A stretch of 64,000 nucleotides of DNA from NCBI RefSeq assembly GCF_000260435.1, contig NZ_BACQ01000009.1, forward strand, positions 1 to 64,000, read 5' to 3'. This DNA comes from Lacticaseibacillus zeae DSM 20178 = KCTC 3804. Its GTDB lineage: Bacteria > Bacillota > Bacilli > Lactobacillales > Lactobacillaceae. A program made the translations under genes and the position numbers. The first letter of the stretch is position 1. The number at the start of each line of letters is the position of its first letter. The notes beneath the pieces are model-generated. The model was not told the origin of the DNA. It saw only the letters and a program-made list of their open reading frames with translations, and searched no databases. Shown piece after piece: positions 34,280-45,459 of the stretch.

Positions 34280-35266
34280 TTGGCACAGGAAACCTCGGAG
34301 AAAATTTTCCGACTTAGTAATCCCGACATGGCGATTAACCTTGTCGGCATTAATGATGCTAATTTGACGTTGATTGAAGAAGGCTTGAACGTGCGTATTT
34401 CGCCTTTTGGGGACGAATTACGCATTAGCGGTGAACCGGAGACGGTTAGTTTGACTTTGCAGCTGCTGGAGGCAACGAGTAAGTTGTTGTCGCAGGGCAT
34501 TAAGTTGTCCCCGCAGGATATTGCCAGTGCGGTTGCCATGGCGAAACGCGGGACGTTAGAGTATTTTGCCGATATGTATAGCGAAACCTTGTTGCGGGAC
34601 GCTAAAGGCCAGCCGATTCGGGTTAAAAATTTTGGCCAACGCCAGTATGTCGATGCGATCAAGCATAACGATATTACTTTCGGGATCGGTCCTGCCGGGA
34701 CAGGGAAAACTTTCTTAGCTGTGGTCATGGCCGTTGCCGCGATGAAGGCCGGACAAGTGGAACGGATTATTTTGACGCGACCGGCCGTCGAAGCAGGGGA
34801 AAGTCTGGGCTTCCTTCCCGGTGACCTCAAAGAAAAGGTCGATCCTTATTTGCGCCCCGTTTATGATGCGTTGTACGCCGTTTTGGGCAAAGAACACACT
34901 GATCGGCTAATGGATCGCGGTGTTATTGAAATCGCGCCGTTAGCCTATATGCGGGGCCGCACACTCGACAACGCTTTTGCCATTCTTGATGAAGCGCAGA
35001 ATACAACGCAGGCCCAAATGAAAATGTTCCTAACGCGTCTTGGTTTTGGTTCAAAAATGATCGTCAACGGCGACATCACGCAAATCGATTTGCCGAATAA
35101 TGCCAAAAGTGGTCTGCTACAGGCGGAACAACTGCTAAAAGGAATTAGCCATATTGCCTTTACGCAATTTTCATCACAAGACGTTGTGCGGCATCCGGTT
35201 GTTGCCAAGATTATCGAAGCTTATGGCAAACACGACCTACAGCTGCAGAAACGGACAAAGGAGTAA
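34280..35266 (+). CDS. phoH: PhoH-like ATPase
   Basis: Cytoplasmic P-loop ATPase of 328 residues, linked to RNA metabolism by its neighbours. The N-terminal KH-like part is followed by the PhoH domain with Walker A GPAGTGKTFLAVV, RPAVEAGESLGFLPGDL, and Walker B AFAILDEAQNTTQ, then GFGSKMIVNGD. The start is taken as TTG at 34280, with TAGGGGG 8 nt upstream; a TTG at 34262 precedes the SD. It begins the cluster phoH-ybeY-dgkA-cdd-era-recO, all with tiny gaps or overlaps. Confidence 0.95.
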   Translation: MAQETSEKIFRLSNPDMAINLVGINDANLTLIEEGLNVRISPFGDELRISGEPETVSLTLQLLEATSKLLSQGIKLSPQDIASAVAMAKRGTLEYFADMYSETLLRDAKGQPIRVKNFGQRQYVDAIKHNDITFGIGPAGTGKTFLAVVMAVAAMKAGQVERIILTRPAVEAGESLGFLPGDLKEKVDPYLRPVYDALYAVLGKEHTDRLMDRGVIEIAPLAYMRGRTLDNAFAILDEAQNTTQAQMKMFLTRLGFGSKMIVNGDITQIDLPNNAKSGLLQAEQLLKGISHIAFTQFSSQDVVRHPVVAKIIEAYGKHDLQLQKRTKE

Positions 35267-35268
35267 GT

Positions 35269-35727
35269 ATGGACTTAGAGTTATACGATGATGATCGTTT
35301 ATTGGACGCACAACATCATGATCTGATTCAGAAATTGGTTGCTTTTTGCGGACAACAGTTAAAATTATCAGCTGATACCGAAATGTCCATTACGATTGTC
35401 GGTGATGATGACATTCAGAAGATTAATCGTGACTATCGCGACACCGATCGTGCAACGGATGTCATTAGTTTTGCGATTGAAGATGGCGAAGACGATCTGC
35501 CGCTACTTCCAGGCATGGCAAAGAATATTGGGGATCTGTTTATTGACCCGCTAACGGTTCGCCGCCACGCTAAGGAATATGGCCACAGCTTTGAGCGCGA
35601 GCTAGGGTACACGGTGGTTCACGGTTTCTTACATCTAAACGGTTATGATCACATTAAGCCGGAAGATGAAGCCGTGATGATTCCGCTTCAAAAGAAAATT
35701 CTGGCAGCTTATGGCCTTACCCGATAA
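35269..35727 (+). CDS. ybeY: Endoribonuclease YbeY (rRNA maturation factor)
   Basis: Zinc-dependent RNase of 152 residues needed for 16S rRNA 3'-end maturation and ribosome quality control. The metal motif HGFLHLNGYDH near the C terminus and the upstream RATDVISFAIED and GDLFIDPLTVRRHAKEYG segments are diagnostic. The SD AAGGAG lies in the end of phoH. It overlaps dgkA by 17 nt. Confidence 0.97.
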   Translation: MDLELYDDDRLLDAQHHDLIQKLVAFCGQQLKLSADTEMSITIVGDDDIQKINRDYRDTDRATDVISFAIEDGEDDLPLLPGMAKNIGDLFIDPLTVRRHAKEYGHSFERELGYTVVHGFLHLNGYDHIKPEDEAVMIPLQKKILAAYGLTR

Positions 35728-36109
35728 ACAGATCGGCAAAAACAAACATTTTATCCAAAGCGCCCGCCACGCGCTCGATGGGCTGCGCGTCTTTTTTGTC
35801 GACGAAAATAATTTCAAACGGGAATTTACCAGTGCAACGTTGGTGATTATTGCCGGCATCTGGCTAAAAGTACCGCCATTTTCTTGGTTTGTCCTGATTT
35901 TAGCCATTTTGCTGGTTTTCTTAGGCGAATTATTGAATACCATTGTTGAAAATCTGGTGGATTTCATTATTGGGGAACACTATGATTTACGGGCAAAGAA
36001 AATCAAGGATATGAGTGCTGGCGCCGTTTTGTTGGTGTCCCTAATCGCCGTGGTCGCCGGCATTTATGTCTTCGGGCCACCGTTGTTAGACCTTTTGAGG
36101 AGTTGGTAA
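35711..36109 (+). CDS. dgkA: Diacylglycerol/undecaprenol kinase family protein
   Basis: Integral membrane kinase of 132 residues, Gram-positive DgkA type that phosphorylates undecaprenol. The amphipathic N-terminal segment (FIQSARHALDGLRVFF) is followed by three membrane helices and the signature ELLNTIVENLVDFI containing catalytic Glu/Asn. It begins inside ybeY in another frame and its stop overlaps cdd by one base. Confidence 0.93.
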   Translation: MALPDKQIGKNKHFIQSARHALDGLRVFFVDENNFKREFTSATLVIIAGIWLKVPPFSWFVLILAILLVFLGELLNTIVENLVDFIIGEHYDLRAKKIKDMSAGAVLLVSLIAVVAGIYVFGPPLLDLLRSW

Positions 36110-36501
36110 TGTTGTCGGTTTTACGTACCGCTGCCTTAGCAGCACGCGAAAATGCGTATGTCCCTTATTCCCATTTTGCGGTCGGTGCGGCTGTCCGGGT
36201 TGGCGATCGGATTTTTTCTGGCGCCAACATCGAAAATGCCAGTTACGGACTGAGCAATTGCGCCGAGCGGAGCGCGATTTTTGCGGCTGTGAGCGCTGGT
36301 TATACCAAATTGGATGAATTACTGGTAATTGCCGACACGGAAGGCCCGGTTTCACCTTGTGGGGCATGCCGGCAAGTCATCAGCGAATTCTTTCCAGCCG
36401 ATGCAGTTATCACGCTGGCCAACGTACGCGGCGATTCGCAGCAAACAACGCCGCAAGCATTACTGCCGGGAGCATTTTCGAAAGGAGACTTAAACGCGTG
36501 A
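36109..36501 (+). CDS. cdd: Cytidine deaminase
   Basis: Pyrimidine salvage enzyme converting cytidine to uridine, 130 residues, homotetramer type. The zinc/catalytic motifs are [11 protein letters not shown] (Cys and catalytic Glu) and PCGACRQ (two Cys). The N-terminal [13 protein letters not shown] segment binds substrate. GAGGAG stands 7 nt before the ATG. It overlaps era by 4 nt (GTGA). Confidence 0.97.
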   Translation: MLSVLRTAALAARENAYVPYSHFAVGAAVRVGDRIFSGANIENASYGLSNCAERSAIFAAVSAGYTKLDELLVIADTEGPVSPCGACRQVISEFFPADAVITLANVRGDSQQTTPQALLPGAFSKGDLNA

Positions 36502-37400
36502 GCGAACATCATTCTGGCTTTGTGGCCATTATCGGTCGACCAAATGTCGGCAAATCAACTTTCATGAATCGGATTTTGGGTGAAAAGATTGCCATTATGT
36601 CACCTAAGGCCCAGACAACACGGAATAAAATCAACGGCATCTATACCACACCTGATGCGCAGATTGTATTTGTCGACACGCCCGGGATTCATAAGCCTAA
36701 AAATGAACTTGATGACTACATGGATAAAGCAGCGCTGTCGACTCTGAATCAGGTTGATGCTATTTTGTTCATGGTCGCTGCAGATGAGCAAAAAGGTGCC
36801 GGTGATGCCTATATTATGCGGCAACTGGCTGAGGTGAAGAAGCCGGTTTATTTAATTCTGAATAAAATCGATTTGGTTAAACCGGACGATCTTTTACCGC
36901 TTATCGAAAGCTATCAGCATGATTATGACTTCGCCCAGGTCTTCCCGATCAGCGCAACCATGGGTAACAATGTCGATGACTTATTGACCTCGTTGACCGC
37001 AGCCTTACCGGTCGGGCCGCAATATTATCCGGAAGATCAGCTGACCGACCATCCGGAATATTTTGTCGTGGGTGAATTGATTCGGGAGAAAGTCCTCGAA
37101 CTTACCCGCGATGAGGTGCCGCATGCTACCGCTGTTCAGGTCGAGCGCATGAAGGATCGCGAAGGCGGCAAGTTGCAAATCGAAGCGTACATTATTGTCG
37201 AACGCGACAGTCAAAAGGGCATCATTATCGGCCGCGGCGGGCAAATGCTGAAGCAAATCGGTATTCGGGCACGCCGGGATATTGAGAATTTGCTGGGCGA
37301 TAAGGTGAACTTGAAGCTGTGGGTTCGCGTCCAGAAAAACTGGCGCGACAACAATGCTTATCTCAAATCACTCGGCTATAACACAAAGGATCTGCGGTAA
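36498..37400 (+). CDS. era: GTPase Era
   Basis: Ribosome-assembly GTPase of 300 residues. The G1 motif [13 protein letters not shown]3 DTPGIHKPK and G4 NKIDLV are present, followed by the C-terminal KH domain with [14 protein letters not shown]. The start is GTG at 36498, overlapping the cdd TGA, with AAAGGAG 10 nt upstream. An in-frame ATG at 36357 lies inside cdd and is rejected. The last base overlaps the recO ATG. Confidence 0.97.
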   Translation: MSEHHSGFVAIIGRPNVGKSTFMNRILGEKIAIMSPKAQTTRNKINGIYTTPDAQIVFVDTPGIHKPKNELDDYMDKAALSTLNQVDAILFMVAADEQKGAGDAYIMRQLAEVKKPVYLILNKIDLVKPDDLLPLIESYQHDYDFAQVFPISATMGNNVDDLLTSLTAALPVGPQYYPEDQLTDHPEYFVVGELIREKVLELTRDEVPHATAVQVERMKDREGGKLQIEAYIIVERDSQKGIIIGRGGQMLKQIGIRARRDIENLLGDKVNLKLWVRVQKNWRDNNAYLKSLGYNTKDLR

Positions 37401-38215
37401 TGGTTAAGCAAGCGCAAACCTTTGAGGGAATCGTGATGTCCCGCCAAAATTATCGCGAATCCGATATGTTGGTTAAAATTTTAACCGATCAGTTCGGTAA
37501 GAAAATGTTTCTGTTGAACCGGGCACGCAAGCCCGGTTTTACTTTAGCTGCTGGCATTTTGCCATTTACGCATGCCGACTATATCGGGGAGATTCGTGAA
37601 TCGGGTCTCTCGTATTTGTCCGCAATTAAAAATGCCAAGCAATACCGGCAGATTTCAACCGATATCACGCTAAACGCCTATGCATCGTACATTTTTGGGT
37701 TGCTTGATCTGGCTTATCCGGATGGGCAGCCAGTCGGGTTTTGGTTTAGTCAGATCAAGCAAGCTTTGCATTTGATTGATACCGGTCTTGATCCGCAAAT
37801 TATTGCCAACGTGATCGAAGTTCAGATGCTGAAGGCGTACGGCGTGGAGCCAAATTGGCGCGGTTGTGTGATCGATGGCCGCACTGACCTGCCGCTGGAT
37901 TTTTCTGAAAGCTATGGCGGTCTACTCTGCCAGCGTCACTGGGACAAAGATCCCCATCGGCTTCATGCTAGTGCACGCGCGATTTTTTACTTGCGCCGCT
38001 TCAGCACATTGAATCTGGATCAAGTTAAACGCATTGATGTCAAGCCTGCCACCAAGGCCGAACTAAAACGAATTCTGGATGTCATTTACACCGACATGGT
38101 TGGCGTAACCCCCAAGGCCAAGCGTTTTATCGACCAAATGAATCACTGGCAGGATCGCCTGCCGGACGCGCATCAACCCAACGAATCCCAGTCGGACAAC
38201 GAGCATCGAGAATAG
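37400..38215 (+). CDS. recO: DNA repair protein RecO
   Basis: Recombination mediator helping RecA load on SSB-coated DNA, 271 residues. The N-terminal OB domain (TFEGIVMSRQNYRESDML) is followed by a helical domain. The zinc site is reduced: two cysteines are seen (RGCVID and LLCQRHW) rather than the usual four. It shares one base with era (TAATG). It ends the phoH-recO operon. Confidence 0.94.
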   Translation: MVKQAQTFEGIVMSRQNYRESDMLVKILTDQFGKKMFLLNRARKPGFTLAAGILPFTHADYIGEIRESGLSYLSAIKNAKQYRQISTDITLNAYASYIFGLLDLAYPDGQPVGFWFSQIKQALHLIDTGLDPQIIANVIEVQMLKAYGVEPNWRGCVIDGRTDLPLDFSESYGGLLCQRHWDKDPHRLHASARAIFYLRRFSTLNLDQVKRIDVKPATKAELKRILDVIYTDMVGVTPKAKRFIDQMNHWQDRLPDAHQPNESQSDNEHRE

Positions 38216-38325
38216 TCATTGCTTTTCCGCGGGTTTATGGTAGATTGAAGATAAGTAAGCGGTTTCGTTATTGATAATTTTTGGGTGAAGATGATTTCAG
38301 CAAGTGTTTACAAAGGGGTGCGAGC

Positions 38326-38637
38326 ATGGCAGAGACATTACCACGAGCGGTCAAAGTCTGGATGGGTGCAAATATACTGCAAATCGAGTTTGATAACGGA
38401 CAAACGCGGTTCATGCGGACACATTTTATCGACAATTATGTATCCTCATGGTCACCGAGTAAGGGTAAAGGCAAACGGATTAACTTTTTCGTGGCACCGA
38501 CTTGGGAATGGCTCGGTGCCAATGCCCGGATCGAATCCGATGGCAAGGTGACGCTTTTTGAAAAAGATACCTATACACCTGAGGAACTTTGGTATAACAG
38601 CAAGTCAAGCATTGATCAGTTATCGGGGATTAATTAG
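38326..38637 (+). CDS. Hypothetical protein
   Basis: A 103-residue protein that I cannot assign. It looks soluble and mostly beta (VKVWMGANILQIEFDNGQ, INFFVAPTWEWLG), rich in Trp and aromatic residues. AAAGGGG stands 7-8 nt before the ATG at 38326, so the in-frame start at 38281 is less likely. It is isolated between recO and the repeat upstream of the glyQS T-box. Confidence 0.65.
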   Translation: MAETLPRAVKVWMGANILQIEFDNGQTRFMRTHFIDNYVSSWSPSKGKGKRINFFVAPTWEWLGANARIESDGKVTLFEKDTYTPEELWYNSKSSIDQLSGIN

Positions 38638-38675
38638 TATTTCTTGAAGTGGTTGGTTGACATGTCCATTTTTTG

Positions 38676-38800
38676 AAACACGTTCACTGGTGCAGAAGTC
38701 TGCGTGTAAGGACCTCAGGCGCAATGGCCAAGCCCGGGCGCCATCACACCTATGGTCACTTACACCCTGACTTCTAACCGTGCCAGTTCACGCTCTGCTT
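38676..38800 (+). repeat. Intergenic palindromic element, copy 7 (upstream of the glyQS T-box)
   Basis: Full copy: GAAACACGTTCACTGGTGCAG, AAGTCTGCGTGTAAGGACC on the left; GGTCACTTACACCCTGACTTC and CCAGTTCACGCTC on the right. GCTGGCGC of other copies is ACTGGTGC here, matched on the right arm by GTGCCAGT: a further paired change. It ends 12 bp before the T-box -35. Confidence 0.9.
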
Positions 38801-38812
38801 TCAGAAAGTCGC

Positions 38813-39050
38813 TTGACAGCACCTACCGCGATGCTATACTTATTAAGAAAATTGAATCGGTGATGAGAAAAAGGGTCATATCGGTACTGAACTTCAGCGA
38901 GTCAGGGATAGTGTAAGCCTGGTGGCGGTCGATGTGATTGGCGTTTTCGAACCAAATGATGAAGCTGCAGGCAAGGTTTTGTAACTGCCTGAAGTAGGGT
39001 GGAACCGCGCAGAAGCGTCCCTACGCCATATCTTGGCGTAGGGACGTTTT
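38813..39050 (+). promoter_or_regulatory. Glycine T-box leader of glyQS with its promoter
   Basis: Promoter TTGACA (38813-38818), 16 bp, TATACT (38835-38840). The leader shows a specifier region with GGC at 38940-38942, the T-box motif AGGGTGGAACCGCG (38996-39009) and a strong terminator CGTCCCTACGCCA / TGGCGTAGGGACG followed by TTTT (39016-39050). The bulge TGGA is complementary to the tRNA-Gly end (discriminator U, then CCA), which supports the assignment. Confidence 0.95.
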
Positions 39051-39113
39051 CGTGTTTATAGAAATAGTTTCCTGAGCCAGGATCCGCTTCGATTCACCGG
39101 GAAAGAGGTTGTC

Positions 39114-40010
39114 ATGACAACAAAAATGGACATCCAAACGATGATCCAGACCCTGCAAAAATTCTGGGGTGACAAAGGCTGCATGCTGATGCAAGCCTAT
39201 GATGTAGAAAAAGGCGCCGGTACTATGAGTCCGTATACCTTTTTACGGGCAATCGGACCGGAACCTTGGAATGCCGCGTACGTGGAACCTTCACGGCGCC
39301 CGGCAGACGGTCGTTACGGCGAAAACCCAAATCGGCTGTTCCAGCATCACCAGTTTCAGGTAGTGATGAAGCCTTCGCCGGAAAATATCCAGGATTACTA
39401 TCTGGATTCACTGGCCGCGCTTGGCATCGATCCGTTGGAACACGATATCCGCTTTGTTGAAGATAACTGGGAGAATCCTTCCATGGGTTGCGCCGGTGTT
39501 GGCTGGGAAGTCTGGCTTGATGGGATGGAAGTTAGCCAGTTTACGTATTTCCAGGTGGTCGGCGGTCTTGAAGTGTCGCCAGTGACGAGTGAAATTACCT
39601 ATGGCGTTGAGCGTCTGGCTTCTTACATTCAAGACGTCAACAGTGTCTTTGATCTTGAATGGGGCGACGGGGTTTTGTATGGGGACATTTTCAAAGAACC
39701 TGAATATGAACACAGCAAATACGCCTTTGAAGTCAGCGACCAGAAAATGTTATTGGAATTTTTCGATGCTTATGAAAAAGAAGCATGGCGGCTGATGGAT
39801 CTTGGCTTGGTTCATCCAGCTTATGATTACATTCTCAAATGCAGCCACACCTTTAACCTGCTAGACGCTCGCGGGGCTGTTTCCGTGACGGAACGAGCCG
39901 GATATATGAGTCGGATTCGCAAGATGGCACACAAGGTCGCCCGAGCATTTGTAGCTGAACGCAAAAAGCTGGGCTTCCCATTGCTGCAGCACAAAACGGA
40001 GGTGCAATAA
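39114..40010 (+). CDS. glyQ: Glycyl-tRNA synthetase alpha subunit
   Basis: Catalytic subunit of the heterotetrameric (alpha2beta2) GlyRS, 298 residues. It shows [15 protein letters not shown]-type opening ([13 protein letters not shown]), [31 protein letters not shown] and [10 protein letters not shown]. The start ATG at 39114 has GAAAGAGG ~6-7 nt upstream. It is controlled by the upstream T-box and sits one base before glyS. Confidence 0.98.
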   Translation: MTTKMDIQTMIQTLQKFWGDKGCMLMQAYDVEKGAGTMSPYTFLRAIGPEPWNAAYVEPSRRPADGRYGENPNRLFQHHQFQVVMKPSPENIQDYYLDSLAALGIDPLEHDIRFVEDNWENPSMGCAGVGWEVWLDGMEVSQFTYFQVVGGLEVSPVTSEITYGVERLASYIQDVNSVFDLEWGDGVLYGDIFKEPEYEHSKYAFEVSDQKMLLEFFDAYEKEAWRLMDLGLVHPAYDYILKCSHTFNLLDARGAVSVTERAGYMSRIRKMAHKVARAFVAERKKLGFPLLQHKTEVQ

Positions 40011-40011
40011 C

Positions 40012-42081
40012 ATGACGCATGACTATCTGATCGAAATTGGCCTTGAAGACATGCCTGCCCATGTTGTCACGCCGAGTTTGAATCAATTCCACGATAAAAC
40101 AGTTGCTTTTCTAAAAGCCAACCGCCTTGAACACGGGCGCATTGACCGTTACGCAACTCCGCGGCGGCTTGCTTTACTGGTTCATGATCTGGCCGCTAAA
40201 CAAGCGGATGTTGAAGAAGATGTCAAAGGCCCGGCGAAGAAGATTGCCCAAGATGCAGATGGCAATTGGACGAAGGCTGCAATCGGTTTTTCACGCGGTC
40301 AGGGCATGACCCCAGACGACATTGTTTTTAAAACCGTCAAAGGGGTTGATTATGTTTACCTGCATAAAGCGATCAAGGGAAAAAGTGCCGCTGAGATTCT
40401 GCCAGGGATGCTGGATGTCATCAAGAGTCTGACCTTCCCGACGCGAATGAAGTGGGGCGCGTACGATTTTGAATACATTCGCCCGATTCACTGGCTGGTC
40501 AGTTTGCTGGATAATGAAGTTGTGCCAATGAAGTTGCTGGATGTCGAAGCCGGTCGTGTGACTCAGGGCCATCGCTTCCTCGGCAAACCTGTTTCCTTGC
40601 CGAATCCTGATGCCTATGTGTCTGCTTTAAAAGACCAGTTTGTGATTGTGGAACCAGCGGCGCGTAAGCAGCTTATTCGCGACCAAATCAAGCAAATTGC
40701 CACCGATCATCAGTGGCAAATCGATCTTGATGCCGATTTATTGGAAGAGGTCAATAATCTGGTAGAATGGCCAACCGCTTTTGCCGGTACGTTTGACAAA
40801 AAATATCTAGCCATTCCTGAAGCCGTTCTGATCACCTCAATGAAGGACAATCAGCGTTACTTTTATGCCCGCGATGCAAACGGGAAAATGGTCAATGCCT
40901 TCATCGGCGTCCGCAATGGTAACCGCGACCACTTGGCCAACGTGATTGCCGGAAATGAAAAAGTGTTGACTGCCCGTCTTGAGGATGCTGCCTTCTTTTA
41001 TGCTGAAGATCAAAAGCGCAGCATTGCCGACGATGTTGAGCGCCTGAAAGCGGTCAGTTTCCACGATAAAATCAGTTCGATGTATGACAAAATGGCGCGC
41101 ACAAAAGTTATTGCCGATTTGCTTGCTGACCAGTTTGGCCTCTCTGCCACAGACAAGGCTGATCTGGACCGCGCGGCATCGATTTACAAGTTTGATCTGG
41201 TCACATCAATGGTCGGTGAATTCTCTGAATTGCAAGGCATCATGGGCGAACATTATGCGCAACTGGCCGGCGAAAAACCGGCTGTTGCCCAAGCCATTGC
41301 CGAACATTACGACCCGATTGCCGCAGACGGGGCGTTGCCGCAAAGCTTGGTCGGCACCGTATTAGCCATTGCTGACAAACTGGATTCACTCATGAGCTTC
41401 TTTGCGGTTGATCTGATTCCAAGCGGTTCCAATGATCCATACGCCTTACGCCGCCAAGCATACGGCATCGTTCGCATGATCGCCGCGCACAACTGGCCAT
41501 TTGCGCTGGCCAAGCTGCAGCCAGCGATTGCTCAGGCATTAGCTGCTGCAGGGAAAACAAACGGCCTTGATTTCGCCGCCCACCACCAAGCACTTAATGA
41601 CTTCATCGTTGATCGTGCCAAGCAACTACTGCAAGCTGAAAAAATCCGCCACGACATCGTGGATGCGGTCACTGTTCGCAGCGACGCCGATATTGCCGGC
41701 ATTTTGGATGCAGCCAAGCTGTTGACTGCCCATGCCGCGGATGATGACTTTAAAGCGGTCATGGAAGCCTTGGGACGGGTTTTGCGGATTACCGGTAACA
41801 AAACCGTTGATACTCCAGTCGATCCCGCCAAATTCGAAAATGCAACTGAAGGCCAACTGCATGAAGCAGTGACGATGACGGCTAAGACCTTCGATGCTGA
41901 ACCGACCGAAGCCGATTATCAAGCACTAAAAGCCTTGGTTGATCCGATTAACGCTTATTTTGACGCCACGATGGTGATGGCTGACGACGCGGCGGTGCGG
42001 GCCAATCGCTTGGCTACTTTACAGCAACTCGCCCAGCTTATTCGCCAATTTGGGGATGTCAGTCAGGTCATTGTTAAGTAG
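40012..42081 (+). CDS. glyS: Glycyl-tRNA synthetase beta subunit
   Basis: The tRNA-binding and editing-like subunit, 689 residues. Typical features are LIEIGLEDMPAHVV at the N terminus, YATPRRLALLV, GPAKKIA, FPTRMKWG and an HD-like domain in the middle, ending with an anticodon-binding helical domain (ANRLATLQQLAQL). SD GGAGG lies in the end of glyQ. A promoter begins 3 nt after its stop. Confidence 0.98.
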   Translation: MTHDYLIEIGLEDMPAHVVTPSLNQFHDKTVAFLKANRLEHGRIDRYATPRRLALLVHDLAAKQADVEEDVKGPAKKIAQDADGNWTKAAIGFSRGQGMTPDDIVFKTVKGVDYVYLHKAIKGKSAAEILPGMLDVIKSLTFPTRMKWGAYDFEYIRPIHWLVSLLDNEVVPMKLLDVEAGRVTQGHRFLGKPVSLPNPDAYVSALKDQFVIVEPAARKQLIRDQIKQIATDHQWQIDLDADLLEEVNNLVEWPTAFAGTFDKKYLAIPEAVLITSMKDNQRYFYARDANGKMVNAFIGVRNGNRDHLANVIAGNEKVLTARLEDAAFFYAEDQKRSIADDVERLKAVSFHDKISSMYDKMARTKVIADLLADQFGLSATDKADLDRAASIYKFDLVTSMVGEFSELQGIMGEHYAQLAGEKPAVAQAIAEHYDPIAADGALPQSLVGTVLAIADKLDSLMSFFAVDLIPSGSNDPYALRRQAYGIVRMIAAHNWPFALAKLQPAIAQALAAAGKTNGLDFAAHHQALNDFIVDRAKQLLQAEKIRHDIVDAVTVRSDADIAGILDAAKLLTAHAADDDFKAVMEALGRVLRITGNKTVDTPVDPAKFENATEGQLHEAVTMTAKTFDAEPTEADYQALKALVDPINAYFDATMVMADDAAVRANRLATLQQLAQLIRQFGDVSQVIVK

Positions 42082-42083
42082 AT

Positions 42084-42112
42084 TTGCCTTTTTGACGAGG
42101 ACGCGCTATACT
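42084..42112 (+). promoter_or_regulatory. Putative dnaG-rpoD promoter
   Basis: TTGCCT (42084-42089), 17 bp, TATACT (42107-42112), directly after the glyS stop. It lies upstream of two hairpins, so the hairpins would be in its leader. Confidence 0.6.
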
Positions 42113-42144
42113 GTACCTTGTATTATTATGCCGATAGACTATTG

Positions 42145-42179
42145 AAAAGTCGCATTTCACATGAGAAGTGCGACTTTTT
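42145..42179 (+). terminator. Terminator or leader attenuator before dnaG
   Basis: AAAAGTCGCA / TGCGACTTTTT stem. It ends glyQS read-through but also lies ~25 bp after the predicted dnaG start site, so it may act as an attenuator. Confidence 0.85.
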
Positions 42180-42204
42180 ACCGCTATTTCAATCGGTTCA
42201 AGTC

Positions 42205-42241
42205 GCGCAACAGTCAAGCGGAAGCGCCATCGCTGTTGCGC
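42205..42241 (+). promoter_or_regulatory. Second hairpin in the dnaG leader
   Basis: GCGCAACAG (42205-42213) and CTGTTGCGC (42233-42241) are a perfect 9-bp inverted repeat, without a T-run, 9 nt before the dnaG SD. Confidence 0.6.
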
Positions 42242-42267
42242 CTGTCATGGAAAGGGAGTGAGCTGAT

Positions 42268-44046
42268 ATCGCCGGAATGATTCCAGAGGCCACTGTCGAT
42301 CAAGTCCTGAAGGCAGTTAACATTGCTGACTATATCGGACAATTTGTCCAGTTGCGTAAAACCGGCCAAAACCTTTTTGGCCTCTGTCCTTTTCATGAAG
42401 AGCATACGCCATCATTTTCCGTCAATGAGTCAAAACAGATTTTCCATTGCTTTTCGTGTGGGCGGGGTGGCAATGTCTTTAAGTTCGTGATGGATTATGA
42501 CAATGTCACGTTTCCCGAAGCCGTTAAGAAAGTGGCCGATTTTGCCGGTATTCCGCTTAATGTGCAAATCGGTCACGCAGCACCGGTTGATCCGGAGATT
42601 GCCAAGCAGCAACACATCCTGCAAGACACTGCCGATTTATTTCATCACATTCTCGTGAACACCGAAAAAGGCGAAGCAGCACTGGCTTATTTGCATAAGC
42701 GTGGGTTGACCGATGAAACGATTGAAGAATTCCAGCTGGGTTATGCGCCGGAAGAACGCAATCTGTTGGTGGCTTTCCTGAATAACCGTAAAATCGATTA
42801 TCAGGATCAACGCGCAAGTGGTTTATTTGTCGAAGATCAGGCAGGCAAACTGTTTGATCGCTTTAATGACCGCGTGATGTTTCCGTTGACAGACGGCAAT
42901 GGTAAAGTGGTCGGTTTTTCCGGGCGGATCCTGCAAAATGATAAGTCGCAGGCCAAGTACCTGAATAGTCCGGAGACAAAGTTGTTTAACAAACGTGATG
43001 TCCTGTTTAACCTGCACCGCGCAAAAGCCGAGATTGGGCGCGACGGGGGACCGATTCTTTTTGAAGGGTATATGGATGTCATCGCTGCTTATCAGGCCGG
43101 CGTTAAAAACGGCATTGCGTCAATGGGTACCAGCCTGACAACCGAGCAAGTCGACATCATCAGCCATTTGAGCAAACGGTTGACAGTTTGTTACGATGGT
43201 GATGAACCCGGCCAAAGAGCCATTGAACGCGCAGTGACGATGTTAGCCGATCATCCGCGGCTGCAAACCGATGTGGTGGTTTTGTCGGATGGCATGGATC
43301 CTGATGAATATATTCGAGCCCGCGGTGCTGAAGCTTTTCAGGCGCAAGTCAAATCGGTCTTGACGCCAACCGCCTTTATGTTACAATTCTTAGCCCGCGG
43401 CGTGGATATGCATAATGATCAGGCCAAACTGACTTACCTGAATGCTGCACTTAAAATCATCGGTAAAATCAGTGATCCGGTTGCGCGAGCAGTCTATGTT
43501 AAACAGCTAGCCGAAACAACCGATGTACCGATCGCAGCGTTGAATCAAAGTTTGCCTAAACCGCAGCAATCACAACCACCCGTTGCGCGTCCCGCTGTCA
43601 CGGAACAACCGGCGCGCCCGCTTGATCGGTACACGGCGGCGCAACGGCAGTTATTATATTATGTGTGGCATGATGATTTGGTGATGCAGCGGTTAAAAAA
43701 TGCAACATTCGTATTTCCAACCGATTATTTCCAGACACTTTTTACCGGATGGCTGAACTTTTTGCATGAACAGCCAGACGGTGATTTGGCGGGATTTCTG
43801 GATCGGGTTGATCCCGAACTCAGCGGTGTGGCGGCGGATGTTGCCATGCAGTCATTGCCTGAAGCCACTGAGGCAACCATTGATGAGTTAATTCAGACGA
43901 TCACGTCTGCCTCGACGGTGACTCGGCTGCAGGCAATCAAACAGGCGATTGTTGAAGCACAACGTTTGGGAGACAAGCAGAAACAAGGCGAGTTAACGGT
44001 GCAATATGTGAATCTCATGAAACTTTTGAAGCAACAACAAGGCTAG
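42268..44046 (+). CDS. dnaG: DNA primase DnaG
   Basis: Replicative primase making RNA primers for DNA polymerase III. It has the CHC2 zinc finger ([11 protein letters not shown] ... HCFSCGRGG), the RNA-polymerase domain with [13 protein letters not shown] and the Toprim segment [10 protein letters not shown], then the DnaB-binding C-terminal region. Start: the first canonical codon is ATG at 42277 (589 residues), but the SD AAAGGGAG (42251-42258) is 18 nt away. The codon ATC at 42268 is 9 nt from the SD and gives x-A-G-M-I-P-E, matching the usual MAG/R-x-IP primase start. I use 42268 as the likelier start. It precedes rpoD by 13 bp. Confidence 0.93.
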   Translation: MAGMIPEATVDQVLKAVNIADYIGQFVQLRKTGQNLFGLCPFHEEHTPSFSVNESKQIFHCFSCGRGGNVFKFVMDYDNVTFPEAVKKVADFAGIPLNVQIGHAAPVDPEIAKQQHILQDTADLFHHILVNTEKGEAALAYLHKRGLTDETIEEFQLGYAPEERNLLVAFLNNRKIDYQDQRASGLFVEDQAGKLFDRFNDRVMFPLTDGNGKVVGFSGRILQNDKSQAKYLNSPETKLFNKRDVLFNLHRAKAEIGRDGGPILFEGYMDVIAAYQAGVKNGIASMGTSLTTEQVDIISHLSKRLTVCYDGDEPGQRAIERAVTMLADHPRLQTDVVVLSDGMDPDEYIRARGAEAFQAQVKSVLTPTAFMLQFLARGVDMHNDQAKLTYLNAALKIIGKISDPVARAVYVKQLAETTDVPIAALNQSLPKPQQSQPPVARPAVTEQPARPLDRYTAAQRQLLYYVWHDDLVMQRLKNATFVFPTDYFQTLFTGWLNFLHEQPDGDLAGFLDRVDPELSGVAADVAMQSLPEATEATIDELIQTITSASTVTRLQAIKQAIVEAQRLGDKQKQGELTVQYVNLMKLLKQQQG

Positions 44047-44059
44047 GGGAGGAACTTTA

Positions 44060-45310
<1,251 letters not shown>

Positions 45311-45324
45311 TTAAATCAAGTCTG

Positions 45325-45366
45325 CAAAGCCGCCGTCTCTCGGTTGAGAGATAGCGGCTTTTTGCG
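45325..45366 (+). terminator. Terminator after rpoD
   Basis: AAAGCCGC...TCTCTC/GAGAGA...GCGGCTTTTT. Confidence 0.92.
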
Positions 45367-45414
45367 TTCAAACCAATCGATTTTAGGCCGAATACCAGCA
45401 TCTTCGCATTAGTT

Positions 45415-45423
45415 TGTTATAAT
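45415..45423 (+). promoter_or_regulatory. trmK promoter (extended -10)
   Basis: TGTTATAAT; -35 weak; 37 bp before the ATG. Confidence 0.55.
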
Positions 45424-45459
45424 GAAAACTGTCAATTAGATGAGGGGATCGTAAAGTTA

